A stretch of DNA of 58,382 nt from CAYLKS01 sp964384205 [NCBI: uncultured bacterium] (lineage in GTDB: Bacteria > JAGOEH01), in contig CAYLKS010000003.1 of the NCBI GenBank assembly GCA_964384205.1, positions 41,117-99,498 of the forward strand, written 5' to 3'. A program made the position numbers and the translations under genes. A model generated the notes under the pieces. It was given only the letters and a program-made list of their open reading frames with translations, was not told the origin of the DNA and made no database searches. Positions 43,662 to 53,086 of this stretch are shown here, piece after piece. The first letter of the stretch is position 1. Each line of letters starts with the position of its first letter.

Positions 43662-44428
43662 TGATCATCCTCTATCATAAAGTAGATAAACAATTTGAAA
43701 TTCATCCTTCTCAAATCAACACAAAACTATTTAGCAAACATATTGATTATATTTCAAAAAAATTTACTACCTTAACCACAAATGAATACATAAATTCAAA
43801 AATAAAAAATAAATTATCAATTACTTTTGATGATGGATATGAAAATATTTTACATTATGCATATCCAATAATGGAAAAATATAATTTAAAAGGTACAATA
43901 TTCATTCCTACAGATTATATAGGAAAATTAAACTCATGGGATGTTAATATTGATAAAAAAAAATATAAACACCTTGATAAAGAGCAGATAAAATTTTTAT
44001 CGGATCATGGATGGGAAATAGGTTCTCATTCAACAGATCACAAAAGTTTACTTTTTAAATCTAAAAAAGAAGTCAAATATATCTTAGAAAAATCAAAAGA
44101 TATTCTGGAAAATATCACAAATAAAAATGTCTTTGGAATCTCTTTCCCCTTTGGTCATTATAATAAAAGTATATTAGAAATATCTAATAAAATCTATTCC
44201 TACTCTGTTTGTGTAAAAAATCTACATCTAAAAAAAATAAAATCAATTTATTCAAGAAAACCAATTTACAGTTTTGATTATATGCCAATTTTCAAAAATA
44301 AATTAAAAAAAAATTACTTATTTTATTCATTAACAGAAATATACGATTATGGACATTTTTTATTTACTTTTGGGACACCTGCTTTTCAATATATAAAAAC
44401 TAAACTTTCAGATATAAAATACCGATAA
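43661..44428 (+). CDS. Polysaccharide deacetylase (NodB family)
   Basis: A 255-residue carbohydrate esterase-4 type protein. Motif 1, ITFDDGYENI, gives the catalytic and metal-binding Asp pair. Motif 2, SHSTDH, gives the HxxxH metal ligands. Motif 3 appears as FPFGHYN. No signal peptide is seen, so it may act on a cytoplasmic or membrane-facing sugar, or be exported by another route; such enzymes deacetylate peptidoglycan or surface polysaccharide. It is coupled to coaD by a TAATG overlap and followed after 23 bases by the FapA-like gene. Confidence 0.85.
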   Translation: MIILYHKVDKQFEIHPSQINTKLFSKHIDYISKKFTTLTTNEYINSKIKNKLSITFDDGYENILHYAYPIMEKYNLKGTIFIPTDYIGKLNSWDVNIDKKKYKHLDKEQIKFLSDHGWEIGSHSTDHKSLLFKSKKEVKYILEKSKDILENITNKNVFGISFPFGHYNKSILEISNKIYSYSVCVKNLHLKKIKSIYSRKPIYSFDYMPIFKNKLKKNYLFYSLTEIYDYGHFLFTFGTPAFQYIKTKLSDIKYR

Positions 44429-44451
44429 TGATATAAAAGAGGATTTTATAT

Positions 44452-45876
44452 ATGTTAGATTTATTAAAAGATCATTTTGATTTTATTGAAAATGAGTATA
44501 AAACAAAAATGTATTGTAAAATAAAAGATAAGTTAACAAAGTCTCAAATAAAAAACATATCTTATGAGGTTTTTGAAAAATATTTAAATTTTATAGGAGT
44601 TAAAAAAAAACCTGAAAAATTAAAAATTATATGCTGGATATCAGAAGAATTCAAACACCCTGAAATATCATGTGTACAATCAAAATTTCCTTTATTTGAG
44701 TTAGTAGAACTAATTGATATTAAAAATAATACAGAAATTCTTAATGAAACAAAAATACAAGTTACTCCCCAACAGAAAGTTCTTAAAATAAAAATAAAAA
44801 AGAAAAAAGTTCAAATAGAAAATATCTATAATGAATTAATAGAAAAAGATTTTTCCATAGAAGATATAATAGAAGGGAACATTATAATCAGCAAAGAAAA
44901 TGAAGATGAATATATTTTAACTACTCCAGAAGAAGGATATATACGAATAACAGATAGCTCAATTGTCTTTTATAAGCCTCTGATATTAGAAAATGTTAAT
45001 ATGGAAACCGGAAATATTTGTTATTGTTATGATGTAATTGTAAATGGAGATGTTATTACAGGTTTTGAGCTAAGAAGTGGTGGAGATGTATTGGTGAAAG
45101 GAGTTGTTGAAGCAGCAACAATAATTGCTGATGGGAATATTATGATCGAAAAGCCTATCATGGGAATGAATAAAGCTAAAATAGTATCAGCTAAAAATAT
45201 CAATTTAGTATCTGCAAATAAATCCCATATTATTGGATTAAAGGATATAAAGTTAGAAATAGAACTAATCAATTGTGAAGTTATATGTTCTGGAAATTTA
45301 ATCGGTTCTAAAAACTCTCGCATTATTAGCGGAAGTACAATAGTATATGGAAATATTAAAGTAGGAACATTGGGATCAAAAGATATTATAAAAACAAAGA
45401 TTACAGCAGGTATTTCTCCATTTCATATAGATAAGTTAATTAATACTGAAAAAACAATAAAAAAAATAAACTCAAAAATAGACATTTTAGAAAAAAATAA
45501 AGACTATTTAATAAAAGAACATAACATAAAAATACCTGATTATATTTCAACTGATCTAAATAAATGTGCATATCTACATAATATGATTATGGAAAATCCA
45601 GATAATGATACTGAAATTATAAAAAAAATTGCTCATTTCTTTTTTTTATTAAATAATTACAAAGAAATATTAAAAGAAAAAAATGATTTTTTTAAAAATT
45701 TGAGAGAATCTATAATAAATAAAGAAAACATAAGTATAAATGTAGTTAACAAGATATATCAAAATGTTATTATAAATATAAAGGGATATAAAAAAACAAC
45801 TGAAGAAGAAACAGAACACAAAAAGATATATTTATCTGAAGAAGAAATTAAAATAGAAGATATAGGGGAGGCATAA
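44452..45876 (+). CDS. FapA-like protein (DUF342)
   Basis: A 474-residue cytoplasmic protein. The middle and C-terminal part (about residues 140-330) shows the repeated right-handed beta-helix units of the FapA/DUF342 family: GNIIISKENEDEY, VITGFELRSGGDVLVKGVVEAATIIADGNIMIEKPIMGMNKAKI, VICSGNLIGSKNSRIISGSTIVYGNIKVGTLG. A helical region and an acidic tail follow. DUF342 proteins are often encoded with flagellar or chemotaxis genes, and here motA starts at the next base after the stop. The exact role is unknown, but a link to motility control is reasonable. It has a GAGGA-type ribosome site. Confidence 0.8.
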   Translation: MLDLLKDHFDFIENEYKTKMYCKIKDKLTKSQIKNISYEVFEKYLNFIGVKKKPEKLKIICWISEEFKHPEISCVQSKFPLFELVELIDIKNNTEILNETKIQVTPQQKVLKIKIKKKKVQIENIYNELIEKDFSIEDIIEGNIIISKENEDEYILTTPEEGYIRITDSSIVFYKPLILENVNMETGNICYCYDVIVNGDVITGFELRSGGDVLVKGVVEAATIIADGNIMIEKPIMGMNKAKIVSAKNINLVSANKSHIIGLKDIKLEIELINCEVICSGNLIGSKNSRIISGSTIVYGNIKVGTLGSKDIIKTKITAGISPFHIDKLINTEKTIKKINSKIDILEKNKDYLIKEHNIKIPDYISTDLNKCAYLHNMIMENPDNDTEIIKKIAHFFFLLNNYKEILKEKNDFFKNLRESIINKENISINVVNKIYQNVIINIKGYKKTTEEETEHKKIYLSEEEIKIEDIGEA

Positions 45877-46671
45877 ATGGGAAGTACAATTATAGGAATT
45901 ATCTCTGGTGCAACATTATTATTTATAGCAATAGTACACCAGGGAGGCTATAAAATATTTCTCAATCTTGACTCATTTATGATAACTTTTGGAGGAACAA
46001 TAGCGGCAACTTTTATAAGCTATCCTTTACCAAGAGTAATAAAAGTATTTAAAGTATTAAAAAATATTTTCAAATCAGAAAAAAATGAATATAATAAATA
46101 TATTCGTCTTTTAATTAGTCTGTCAATTAAGGCAAGACAAAATTCAATTTTAAGTTTAGAAGCTGATCTCAAAAAAATAAAAAACAGAATAATATCTATT
46201 GGTTTACAAATGGTCATCGATGGAAGTCCGCCGGAATTAATTAGAGATGTATTAGAAACTGAAATTGAATATATGAAAATAAGACATAGCGAAGGAGAAC
46301 AGATTTTTAGAACAATGGCTAAATTATCACCTGCTTTTGGAATGATAGGAACATTAATAGGACTTATTGCAATGCTCCGTTCTATGGCAGATATAGGTGC
46401 AACAGCCGAAGCAATGGGACCTGCAATGGCCGTCGCATTAATAACAACTTTTTACGGAGCTATGTTGGCCAATCTACTCTTCATCCCTATAGCAGAAAAG
46501 CTAAAATCAATGACAGATAATGAACTTCTACTCTCTGCGATTTTAATAGAAGGAATACTATTAATACAAGAAGGTGTTAATCCAAGAATCGTTGAAAGAA
46601 AATTAAATTCATTCTTGCCACCAGAGATGAGACAAACTCACTATAGGGCAAAATTAACAAGAAGAAGATAA
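45877..46671 (+). CDS. motA: Motility protein MotA (flagellar motor stator)
   Basis: Inner-membrane stator subunit that couples ion flow to torque. Four membrane helices are seen: the first begins TIIGIISGATLLFIAIV, the second contains FMITFGGTIAATFISYP, and the last pair lies in FGMIGTLIGLIAMLRSM and MAVALITTFYGAMLANLLFIPIAEKL. The cytoplasmic loop carries the ISLSIKARQNSILSLE and RDVLETEIEYMKIRH segments that contact FliG. 264 residues is typical. Its ATG is preceded by GGGGAGG and it is followed by motB after 2 bases. Confidence 0.96.
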   Translation: MGSTIIGIISGATLLFIAIVHQGGYKIFLNLDSFMITFGGTIAATFISYPLPRVIKVFKVLKNIFKSEKNEYNKYIRLLISLSIKARQNSILSLEADLKKIKNRIISIGLQMVIDGSPPELIRDVLETEIEYMKIRHSEGEQIFRTMAKLSPAFGMIGTLIGLIAMLRSMADIGATAEAMGPAMAVALITTFYGAMLANLLFIPIAEKLKSMTDNELLLSAILIEGILLIQEGVNPRIVERKLNSFLPPEMRQTHYRAKLTRRR

Positions 46672-46673
46672 TT

Positions 46674-47426
46674 ATGGCATCAAAAAAAAGATTCCTGAAC
46701 AATCCGCCAACAGCTCACGATGAAGAAGAAAATTTATGGCTTGTGACTTATGGCGACATGATGACATTATTACTGGTCTTTTTTATATTACTTTCTGCTA
46801 TAAAAACTATGAACAAAGTAAAAGTAAACGATATAGTAAATTCCATGTCTAATGCCTTCGGTCAAAAAAAATTATCAGAAAAGGAAAAAAAATTATTAGA
46901 ATTAAGAGATTCATTTGGCTTAGCTAAAAAAATTAATCTAAAAGAACTGGAAGATTTAAATAAAGTTTTTTCTCAAATAAGTGCAATTGTAAAAACTCAA
47001 AATTTAGAAAAAAATATTAGTATGAGTATTGATAATAGAGGTGTTATCATCAGAGCCTCTGAATCTATTTTCTTCAAGTCAGGTCAAGCAAATTTATTAA
47101 AACCAGGACAAAAATTCCTTTTAAAAATAGTTCCTGTATTACAAAACACACCTTATAATATACTTGTTGAAGGGCATACCGATAATGTTCCAATCCATAC
47201 AGCAAGATTTCCTACAAATTGGGAATTATCTGTAGCCAGAGCAACTACTGTTGTACGATTTTTCATAGAAAAGTGCAAACTCGATCCCAGAAGATTTATT
47301 GCTTCTGGCTATGCTGAATATAGACCTTTAGTACCTAATAATACACCTGAAAACAGAAAAAAAAATCGTCGTGTAGAAATTATTATTCTAAGAACTAAAT
47401 ACAAGGAATTAAGTTCAAATGAATAA
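46674..47426 (+). CDS. motB: Motility protein MotB (flagellar motor stator)
   Basis: Stator partner of MotA that anchors to peptidoglycan. The single membrane helix contains the ion-carrying Asp, D28 in VTYGDMMTLLLVFFILLSA. After the plug/linker comes an OmpA-like peptidoglycan-binding domain (about 120-245): FFKSGQANLLKPGQKFL, VEGHTDNVPIHTARFPTNWELSVARAT, FIASGYAEYRPLVPN and NRKKNRRVEIII. Length 250. The 3' end overlaps a PilZ gene by 8 bases, suggesting c-di-GMP control of motility at the motor. Confidence 0.97.
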   Translation: MASKKRFLNNPPTAHDEEENLWLVTYGDMMTLLLVFFILLSAIKTMNKVKVNDIVNSMSNAFGQKKLSEKEKKLLELRDSFGLAKKINLKELEDLNKVFSQISAIVKTQNLEKNISMSIDNRGVIIRASESIFFKSGQANLLKPGQKFLLKIVPVLQNTPYNILVEGHTDNVPIHTARFPTNWELSVARATTVVRFFIEKCKLDPRRFIASGYAEYRPLVPNNTPENRKKNRRVEIIILRTKYKELSSNE

Positions 47427-47799
47427 AAGAGAATTTTTTAGAATGAATTACCTCGCATCATTTGAATACAAAACACTAAAATTTCATCCAGATCAAGATT
47501 TCTCCTTGACAGAAGTTTATAAAACTGATATAATAAATCTCAGTGGTAATGGACTTGTATTTAGAAAAGTATCTGAATACAACTGGGAAAAAAAAGACTT
47601 TATCTATGGCAACATTTTTCTAAGCAAAGGGATACACCCTATTAAAGTCCTTGCTAAAGTCATTAGAGAAATTAAAGTTGAAGTTCAAGGCAAAACAATA
47701 AAAGGAATCGCTATTACCTTTAAAGAAATAACAATGAAAGATCAGGATTTAATCGTTAAATTTTTAAACCAGAAAACAATTTCTATTAAAAATGATTAA
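47419..47799 (+). CDS. PilZ-domain protein
   Basis: A 126-residue single PilZ domain. The RxxxR-type motif appears as KREFFRMN at the very N-terminus and the second motif as NLSGNGLVFRK; together they form the usual c-di-GMP site. It overlaps motB by 8 bases and the TPR gene by 8 bases. Single-domain PilZ proteins next to motAB commonly brake the flagellar motor, like YcgR, which is the likely but unproven role here. Confidence 0.85.
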   Translation: MNKREFFRMNYLASFEYKTLKFHPDQDFSLTEVYKTDIINLSGNGLVFRKVSEYNWEKKDFIYGNIFLSKGIHPIKVLAKVIREIKVEVQGKTIKGIAITFKEITMKDQDLIVKFLNQKTISIKND

Positions 47800-48493
47800 T
47801 AGTCCTATTGATGAAATTAAACAAATTTTTATATCAGAAAATACATTAAATTTCAATGAAATAAATGAAAAATTTAATAATGAAAAAATTAATATAGAAG
47901 AATTTGACTATAAACAATTACTAAAAGAATATATAAATTCAGAAGAATGGGAATCCGCTTTAAATACTATAGAAAAAATTATCTCAAAAGAAGGATTAAC
48001 TAAAGAAAATATTAATTATAAAGCAAAACTATTGATAAAATTAGGACAGATAAAAAAAGCGCATACCTTTCTTGACGAATTATTTAATAATGATAAAAAT
48101 GATTTTTACTATTTTTTAAAGACAAAAATTTATTTCTATGAAGGCAGTTATTCCAAAGCTTTAGAACATATTGAAAAAGCTATAAAATATAACGAAAAAA
48201 AAGGACTTTATTGGTACTGGAAAGGATTAATCTTAAAAAATAATAATCTTTTTAAGGATGCTATCAAATCTCTACTGGAAGCACTAAAGTTTTATCAAAA
48301 TTATAAAGTCTATTATCAATTAGGCATAATATATTTTGAAATAAAAAATTATGAAAATGCTATAAAATATTTAGAATCAATACTCGATTCCCCAAAAATC
48401 CCTAAAAAAATTTATTGGTATTTAGGAAACTCTTACCAGAATATAAAAAATAATGAAAAAGCCAAATATTATTTCGAACTTTTTAAAACTTAA
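47792..48493 (+). CDS. TPR-repeat protein
   Basis: A 233-residue protein with at least four tetratricopeptide repeats in the C-terminal two thirds: WESALNTIEKIISKEG, the YSKALEHIEKAIKYNEK unit, FKDAIKSLLEALKFYQN and YENAIKYLESILDSP, then NNEKAKYYFELF. No signal peptide, so cytoplasmic scaffold or partner-binding protein. Its partner is unknown. It overlaps the PilZ gene upstream and the Ig-like lipoprotein gene downstream (41 bases), so all belong to one transcript with motAB. Confidence 0.8.
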   Translation: MINSPIDEIKQIFISENTLNFNEINEKFNNEKINIEEFDYKQLLKEYINSEEWESALNTIEKIISKEGLTKENINYKAKLLIKLGQIKKAHTFLDELFNNDKNDFYYFLKTKIYFYEGSYSKALEHIEKAIKYNEKKGLYWYWKGLILKNNNLFKDAIKSLLEALKFYQNYKVYYQLGIIYFEIKNYENAIKYLESILDSPKIPKKIYWYLGNSYQNIKNNEKAKYYFELFKT

Positions 48494-49964
48494 CATTATT
48501 ACAATTTTTATAATTTTTCAATGTGCTAAAATAATGCCACCTCCTGGTGGCCCACCTGATAAGACTCCACCCAAACTTGTTAAAACAATTCCTCCTGTAA
48601 AAAATTATCTGCAAAATAATGAAGTTACAATTATTTTTTCTGAAGAAATAAAAAAAAATACAGTAATAAATTCCTTTTCCATACATCCTAAATTAAAATA
48701 TAAACTTAATATAAAAAATAATAAAATAAATATAAAACTTAAGGAAACTCCTGAAGACAGCATTGTAATAATAAATTTTAATACTCAATTAGAAGATATC
48801 CATAATAACAAAATCCTCAATGATATACTGCTAATATATGGGCCTAAAAATAAAATACCAGAGAATTCTATAAAAGGGAAATTATATTTATTTGATAATT
48901 CTATCGATTTATCAAAAGTAAAACTAAATCTTTATGACAATAAGAAAAAAATTAGAGAATTTAATTTTTCAAAAGATAATCATAAATTCTCAATAGATTA
49001 TATAAAAAAATCTAATAATTTGCTATTACAAGTATTTTATGATAAAAATAAAAATAATTATTGTGACTATGATGAAGAGCAAAATATATTTATTCCCCAA
49101 CTAAATAAAGAAAATCTTATATTCCTAAAAAAAAGTGAAAAAAACTTTTCAATAAAAAATATTAAATTTTTCTGTAGTAGAATTGTTGAAATTACTACTT
49201 CCAATAATTTTAAACAAATAGATTCAGAACTAAATAACTATCTTATAAATAAAACAAAAAATAAAATATATTTTTATTATAATAATCTTTTAAAGAAAAA
49301 TGATTCTTTGAGGCTTAAATTTAAAATAATAAAATTAAACAATGAAGCCTTCAATGTAGATACCCTACTTGTGGTTAATAAAGATTCTATTAATATCTCT
49401 AACCCAAAATTCATATATTCTTATAATGATACGATTCCATTTCATGAGAAAAAACTAAAAATTCTTTGTAATATTCCAATACCTACAATAAAAACAGAAA
49501 TAATAATGAAAAATGATACTATAATCCCTAAAGTAGAAAATATAAAAAATCTATCATTTTCTGTGGATATAACAAAAATAAGTGAAGAATTTATATTATT
49601 AATATTAAATGATAGTACAATTATACAAAAAAACAAATTTTATAAAATAACAGAAGAAGAACTATCAACATTAAGTGGAGAAATATTAAATTTCCAAACA
49701 TATACTAATCCAAAACTAATTTTATTTGATATTAATAAAAGTAGGTTATCATTTAGAACAGTTAAAGATGCAAATTTTACAATAAACTATATTAATTCAG
49801 GAAATTATTTAATAGGAATATTTAATGACAACAATAACAATTCATTTTTAGATAATGGATATATGATAAAAGATAGCATGAAATACTCAGAACCAATAAC
49901 TATTTTAAATGATACATTAAAAGTGAGAAGTTACTGGATCATAGAAGGGATAAAAATAAAATAA
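48453..49964 (+). CDS. Ig-like-domain lipoprotein (Bacteroidota type)
   Basis: A 503-residue lipoprotein with lipobox ending IIFQC (Cys24). The mature start AKIMPPPGGPPDKTPPKLVKTIPP followed by a Big_5-type Ig domain (NEVTIIFSEEIKKNTVINSFSIHP) is the hallmark of a lipoprotein family widespread in Bacteroidota and relatives. Further beta domains follow to the end. Its role is unknown; it is thought to face the periplasm or cell surface. The start lies inside the end of the TPR gene and no clear ribosome site is seen, so the exact start is less sure. Confidence 0.8.
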   Translation: MKKPNIISNFLKLNIITIFIIFQCAKIMPPPGGPPDKTPPKLVKTIPPVKNYLQNNEVTIIFSEEIKKNTVINSFSIHPKLKYKLNIKNNKINIKLKETPEDSIVIINFNTQLEDIHNNKILNDILLIYGPKNKIPENSIKGKLYLFDNSIDLSKVKLNLYDNKKKIREFNFSKDNHKFSIDYIKKSNNLLLQVFYDKNKNNYCDYDEEQNIFIPQLNKENLIFLKKSEKNFSIKNIKFFCSRIVEITTSNNFKQIDSELNNYLINKTKNKIYFYYNNLLKKNDSLRLKFKIIKLNNEAFNVDTLLVVNKDSINISNPKFIYSYNDTIPFHEKKLKILCNIPIPTIKTEIIMKNDTIIPKVENIKNLSFSVDITKISEEFILLILNDSTIIQKNKFYKITEEELSTLSGEILNFQTYTNPKLILFDINKSRLSFRTVKDANFTINYINSGNYLIGIFNDNNNNSFLDNGYMIKDSMKYSEPITILNDTLKVRSYWIIEGIKIK

Positions 49965-49978
49965 AATAAGCTTATCCC

Positions 49979-50007
49979 TTGACTAATCATTAAAAATTAT
50001 TTAAAAT
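49979..50007 (+). promoter_or_regulatory. Promoter of the TRAP transporter operon
   Basis: TTGACT (49979-49984) and TAAAAT (50002-50007) with a 17-base spacer, followed by a GGAGG ribosome site 4 bases before the dctP ATG. Confidence 0.65.
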
Positions 50008-50029
50008 AAAAAAAAATAATGGAGGAAGT

Positions 50030-51037
50030 ATGAGAAAAATTTTAATTATAATTTTATTTGTAATTATTACGTTAAGTTACGGAGATCAAAAGTATAAGAT
50101 AAAATTTGCAACATTAGCCACAAGAGGTTCAACATGGCTTAACGTTATGACCGAATTAAACAATGCAATTAAGCAAGCAACTTCAAATAATGTAAGATTT
50201 AAAATATACCCCGGTGGAGTAAGTGGAGAGGAATTAGATGTATTGAGAAAAATTAGAGCTGGACAGCTTGATGCGGGGGGATTTACAGGAGTAGCTTTAG
50301 GAGAAATAGTTTCAGAAGTTAGAATTTTTGATTCTCCTTTTCTTTTTAAAAATTATGAAGAGGTTGATTATATCCATGAATTATTATTTGATGAATTTTC
50401 AAAAAAATTTGAACAGAATGGTTTTATATTATTAGGATGGACAGAAGTAGGTTTTGTATATATTTTCACAAAGAAAAAAATTGAAAAAATAGATGATTTA
50501 AAAGGTGTTAAAATGTGGATGTGGGAAGGAGATAAAGTTGCAGAAGCTACATTTAATGCTCTTGGATTCAAACCTATTCCTCTTGCAGTAACAGATGTAA
50601 TCACTGCTTTACAAACAGGAATGATTGAAGGACTCTATACATCCCCACTGGGTGCTATTGCTCTTCAATGGAATACTCAAGTAAAATATATGTTAAAAAT
50701 TCCATTAGCAAATGCTATTGGGGCAATTGTTGTATCCAAAAACAAATGGGATAAGCTCCCTCAAGAATATCAAGATACAATCAGAACCTTAAGTAAACAA
50801 TATATGAAAAAACTAACAAAATTATCAAGAAAAGATAATCAAAAATCTATTGAAATCTTAAAGCAAAACGGTATCATTGTAACAGAATTAAAAGACAAAA
50901 CAGAATTAGACAAACTAAACAAAGCTGGTATAAAAGCAAGAATGGATATGGCTGTAAAATATGGACTATTCCCAGTACAACTACTCAACAAAGTTGAGAA
51001 ATCACTAAGTGATTTTAGAAATGAACATAATAAATAA
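50030..51037 (+). CDS. dctP: TRAP transporter periplasmic substrate-binding protein (DctP)
   Basis: Solute receptor of a tripartite ATP-independent periplasmic transporter. Signal peptide MRKILIIILFVIITLSYG, then the DctP fold: FKIYPGGVSGEELDVLRKIRAGQLDAGGFTG, VYIFTKKKIEKIDDLKGVKMWMWEGD, AVTDVITALQTGMIEGLYTSPLGAIALQWNTQVKYML. The typical binding-site Arg of TRAP receptors (in the R-A-P-type motif) is not obvious here and MWMWEG stands in that region, so the ligand may not be a classic dicarboxylate. 335 residues, first gene of dctPQM. Confidence 0.93.
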   Translation: MRKILIIILFVIITLSYGDQKYKIKFATLATRGSTWLNVMTELNNAIKQATSNNVRFKIYPGGVSGEELDVLRKIRAGQLDAGGFTGVALGEIVSEVRIFDSPFLFKNYEEVDYIHELLFDEFSKKFEQNGFILLGWTEVGFVYIFTKKKIEKIDDLKGVKMWMWEGDKVAEATFNALGFKPIPLAVTDVITALQTGMIEGLYTSPLGAIALQWNTQVKYMLKIPLANAIGAIVVSKNKWDKLPQEYQDTIRTLSKQYMKKLTKLSRKDNQKSIEILKQNGIIVTELKDKTELDKLNKAGIKARMDMAVKYGLFPVQLLNKVEKSLSDFRNEHNK

Positions 51038-51515
51038 AATAAAATCACTGTTTATAAAAATAGAATCAATTCTTTTAATAACAGCTCTGATTACCACAGT
51101 AATACTTTCATTAACTCAGATTATATTAAGATATTTTTTCCAATCTGGTATATTATGGATAGATCCTTTTGTTAGGTATCTAATTATTATCTTTTGCCTT
51201 TTTGGAACAAGTCTTGGAATAAAGCATGACCAGTATATTGGTATGGAAGTTATTTCCAATTTCTTAAAACCTCAAAAATTAATCATATTAAAAATAATTG
51301 CTTATATTGCAACCTTAGTTGCATTAATTATACTTATATTCCCATCTTATGACTTTATATCAATTATGAAACTTGAAAAAAAAATATTAATACCTCTTAT
51401 ACCAACATGGTACTTTAGTACTATAATATTAATTGGTTTTATTTTTATTACTATTAGTGTTATAATAAGACTTGTTGAATTAATAAGTTTATACAGGAAT
51501 AATACTAATGATTAG
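51021..51515 (+). CDS. dctQ: TRAP transporter small permease (DctQ)
   Basis: Four-helix membrane subunit that joins receptor and large permease. Family features include an N-terminal helix, ILRYFFQSGILWIDPFVRYLIIIFCLFGTSLGIKHDQYIGMEV, and two further helices. About 164 residues from the ATG at 51021, which is preferred over a GTG four codons upstream; it overlaps dctP by 17 bases, and it overlaps dctM by 8. Confidence 0.92.
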   Translation: MNIINKIKSLFIKIESILLITALITTVILSLTQIILRYFFQSGILWIDPFVRYLIIIFCLFGTSLGIKHDQYIGMEVISNFLKPQKLIILKIIAYIATLVALIILIFPSYDFISIMKLEKKILIPLIPTWYFSTIILIGFIFITISVIIRLVELISLYRNNTND

Positions 51516-52779
51516 CTTTTTATTTTTCTTTATAATATTATTACTTGCTCTCTTAAATACACCTCTCTTCGCTATTTTATCTCTAATAACAATATATCTA
51601 ACTTTAAATAGTGGTGGTACTCTAACGGGTATAATAATAGAAATGTATAGAATTACAAATGTTCCTACTCTTGTAGCACTTCCATTATTTACATATGCTG
51701 GCTACATCCTATCAAAAAGTAATGCCCCAAAAAGAATTGTAAATTTAGCCAATCAAATTTTTTCTCACATTCCCGGTGGACTTGCAATAACCACCCTTGT
51801 AACATGCGCTATTTTTACAGCATTTACAGGCGCATCAGGCGTAACAATTATAGCTATTGGTGGCTTAGTATATCCTATTCTAATAAAACAAGATTATGAT
51901 GAAAAACTTACTTTAGGCCTTGTAACTACTTCCGGAAGTTTAGGGCTTCTTTTTGCACCAAGTCTTCCCATTATTTTGTACGGTACTGTCAGCCAAACAA
52001 GTATTGAAAAATTATATATAGCAGGAATATTGCCCGGGCTCCTTCTTATCATTCTTTTATCTATATTCATTGTCTTAAAAAGAAAAAAAGAAATTATTAC
52101 ATTAAAACAAACAAAGTTTAACATAAAAGAATTTTACAAAGCGATCAAAAATACTATATTTGAAATACCGATACCATTTGTTGTTTTATTTTTAATATTA
52201 AAAGGAATTATAACATTACCTGAGGCATCGGTAATAACAGTATTTTATGTTTTCATTGTAGAATTTTTCATAAAAAAAGATCTCTCTTTAAAAAAAGATT
52301 TTATTCCTATAACAACAGAAAGCATGATTATGATAGGTGGGATATTGATAATATTATCCATGGCACTTGGTCTTACCAATTATCTTGTAATGGAAGAAGT
52401 TCCTATGAAAATATTTGAATTTATAGAGCAATATATATCTAACAAATATGTATTTTTAATATTACTAAATATTTTCCTTATAATTGTAGGATGTATGATG
52501 GATATTTTCTCTGCAATTGTTGTTGTAGTCCCAATAATTATACCAGTTGCAAAAAATTTTGGTATTGATCCCGTTCATCTTGGTATAATCTTTTTGGCAA
52601 ATCTTGAAATTGGATATCTCACCCCCCCTGTTGGTATGAATCTATTTATTTCTTCTTTTAGATTCAAAAAAAATATTATCGAAGTTTACAAAGCCACAAT
52701 ACCATATATATTAATTCTCTTATTAGGATTGTTAATTATAACTTATATTCCAAAACTAACATTATTTTTTGTGAATTAA
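51508..52779 (+). CDS. dctM: TRAP transporter large permease (DctM)
   Basis: Transport channel of the TRAP system, driven by a sodium or proton gradient. 423 residues with about twelve helices. Diagnostic stretches: LPLFTYAGYILSKS, TAFTGASGVTIIAIGGLVYPIL, GSLGLLFAPSLPIILYGTVSQTSIEKLYIAGILPGLLL and EIGYLTPPVGMNLFISS. It starts inside the end of dctQ and completes the transporter. Confidence 0.95.
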   Translation: MISFLFFFIILLLALLNTPLFAILSLITIYLTLNSGGTLTGIIIEMYRITNVPTLVALPLFTYAGYILSKSNAPKRIVNLANQIFSHIPGGLAITTLVTCAIFTAFTGASGVTIIAIGGLVYPILIKQDYDEKLTLGLVTTSGSLGLLFAPSLPIILYGTVSQTSIEKLYIAGILPGLLLIILLSIFIVLKRKKEIITLKQTKFNIKEFYKAIKNTIFEIPIPFVVLFLILKGIITLPEASVITVFYVFIVEFFIKKDLSLKKDFIPITTESMIMIGGILIILSMALGLTNYLVMEEVPMKIFEFIEQYISNKYVFLILLNIFLIIVGCMMDIFSAIVVVVPIIIPVAKNFGIDPVHLGIIFLANLEIGYLTPPVGMNLFISSFRFKKNIIEVYKATIPYILILLLGLLIITYIPKLTLFFVN

Positions 52780-52780
52780 T

Positions 52781-53086
52781 ATGAAATCATATAAATTTTT
52801 TATAGGTCTGATAACTTCTATTTTTATTATAGATATTTTTTTTATCCCTCTTTTTTTACTCTTTAAAAATAATAATTTTATAATAAACCACTTCTTTAGC
52901 ATTCTATTGGTTCTAAAATCTATTATAATTTTTGATTTTATGGTAATTTTATATTATATATTATCTATCTTAATAACAAAAAAACTAAATATAAAATTAA
53001 AAATTCTATGGATTACTGGCACTCTACTATTTTCTGTCATTGTCATCCCAATTTATTATATCAAGTACATATACTATGATGAATAA
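52781..53086 (+). CDS. Small membrane protein, unknown function
   Basis: A 101-residue integral membrane protein with three hydrophobic helices (roughly 7-27, 35-62 and 75-96) and few charged residues. No family recognised. It begins 1 base after dctM and its end overlaps the LptD-like gene by 11 bases, so it is translated with the surrounding genes; whether it serves transport or envelope assembly is open. Confidence 0.55.
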   Translation: MKSYKFFIGLITSIFIIDIFFIPLFLLFKNNNFIINHFFSILLVLKSIIIFDFMVILYYILSILITKKLNIKLKILWITGTLLFSVIVIPIYYIKYIYYDE

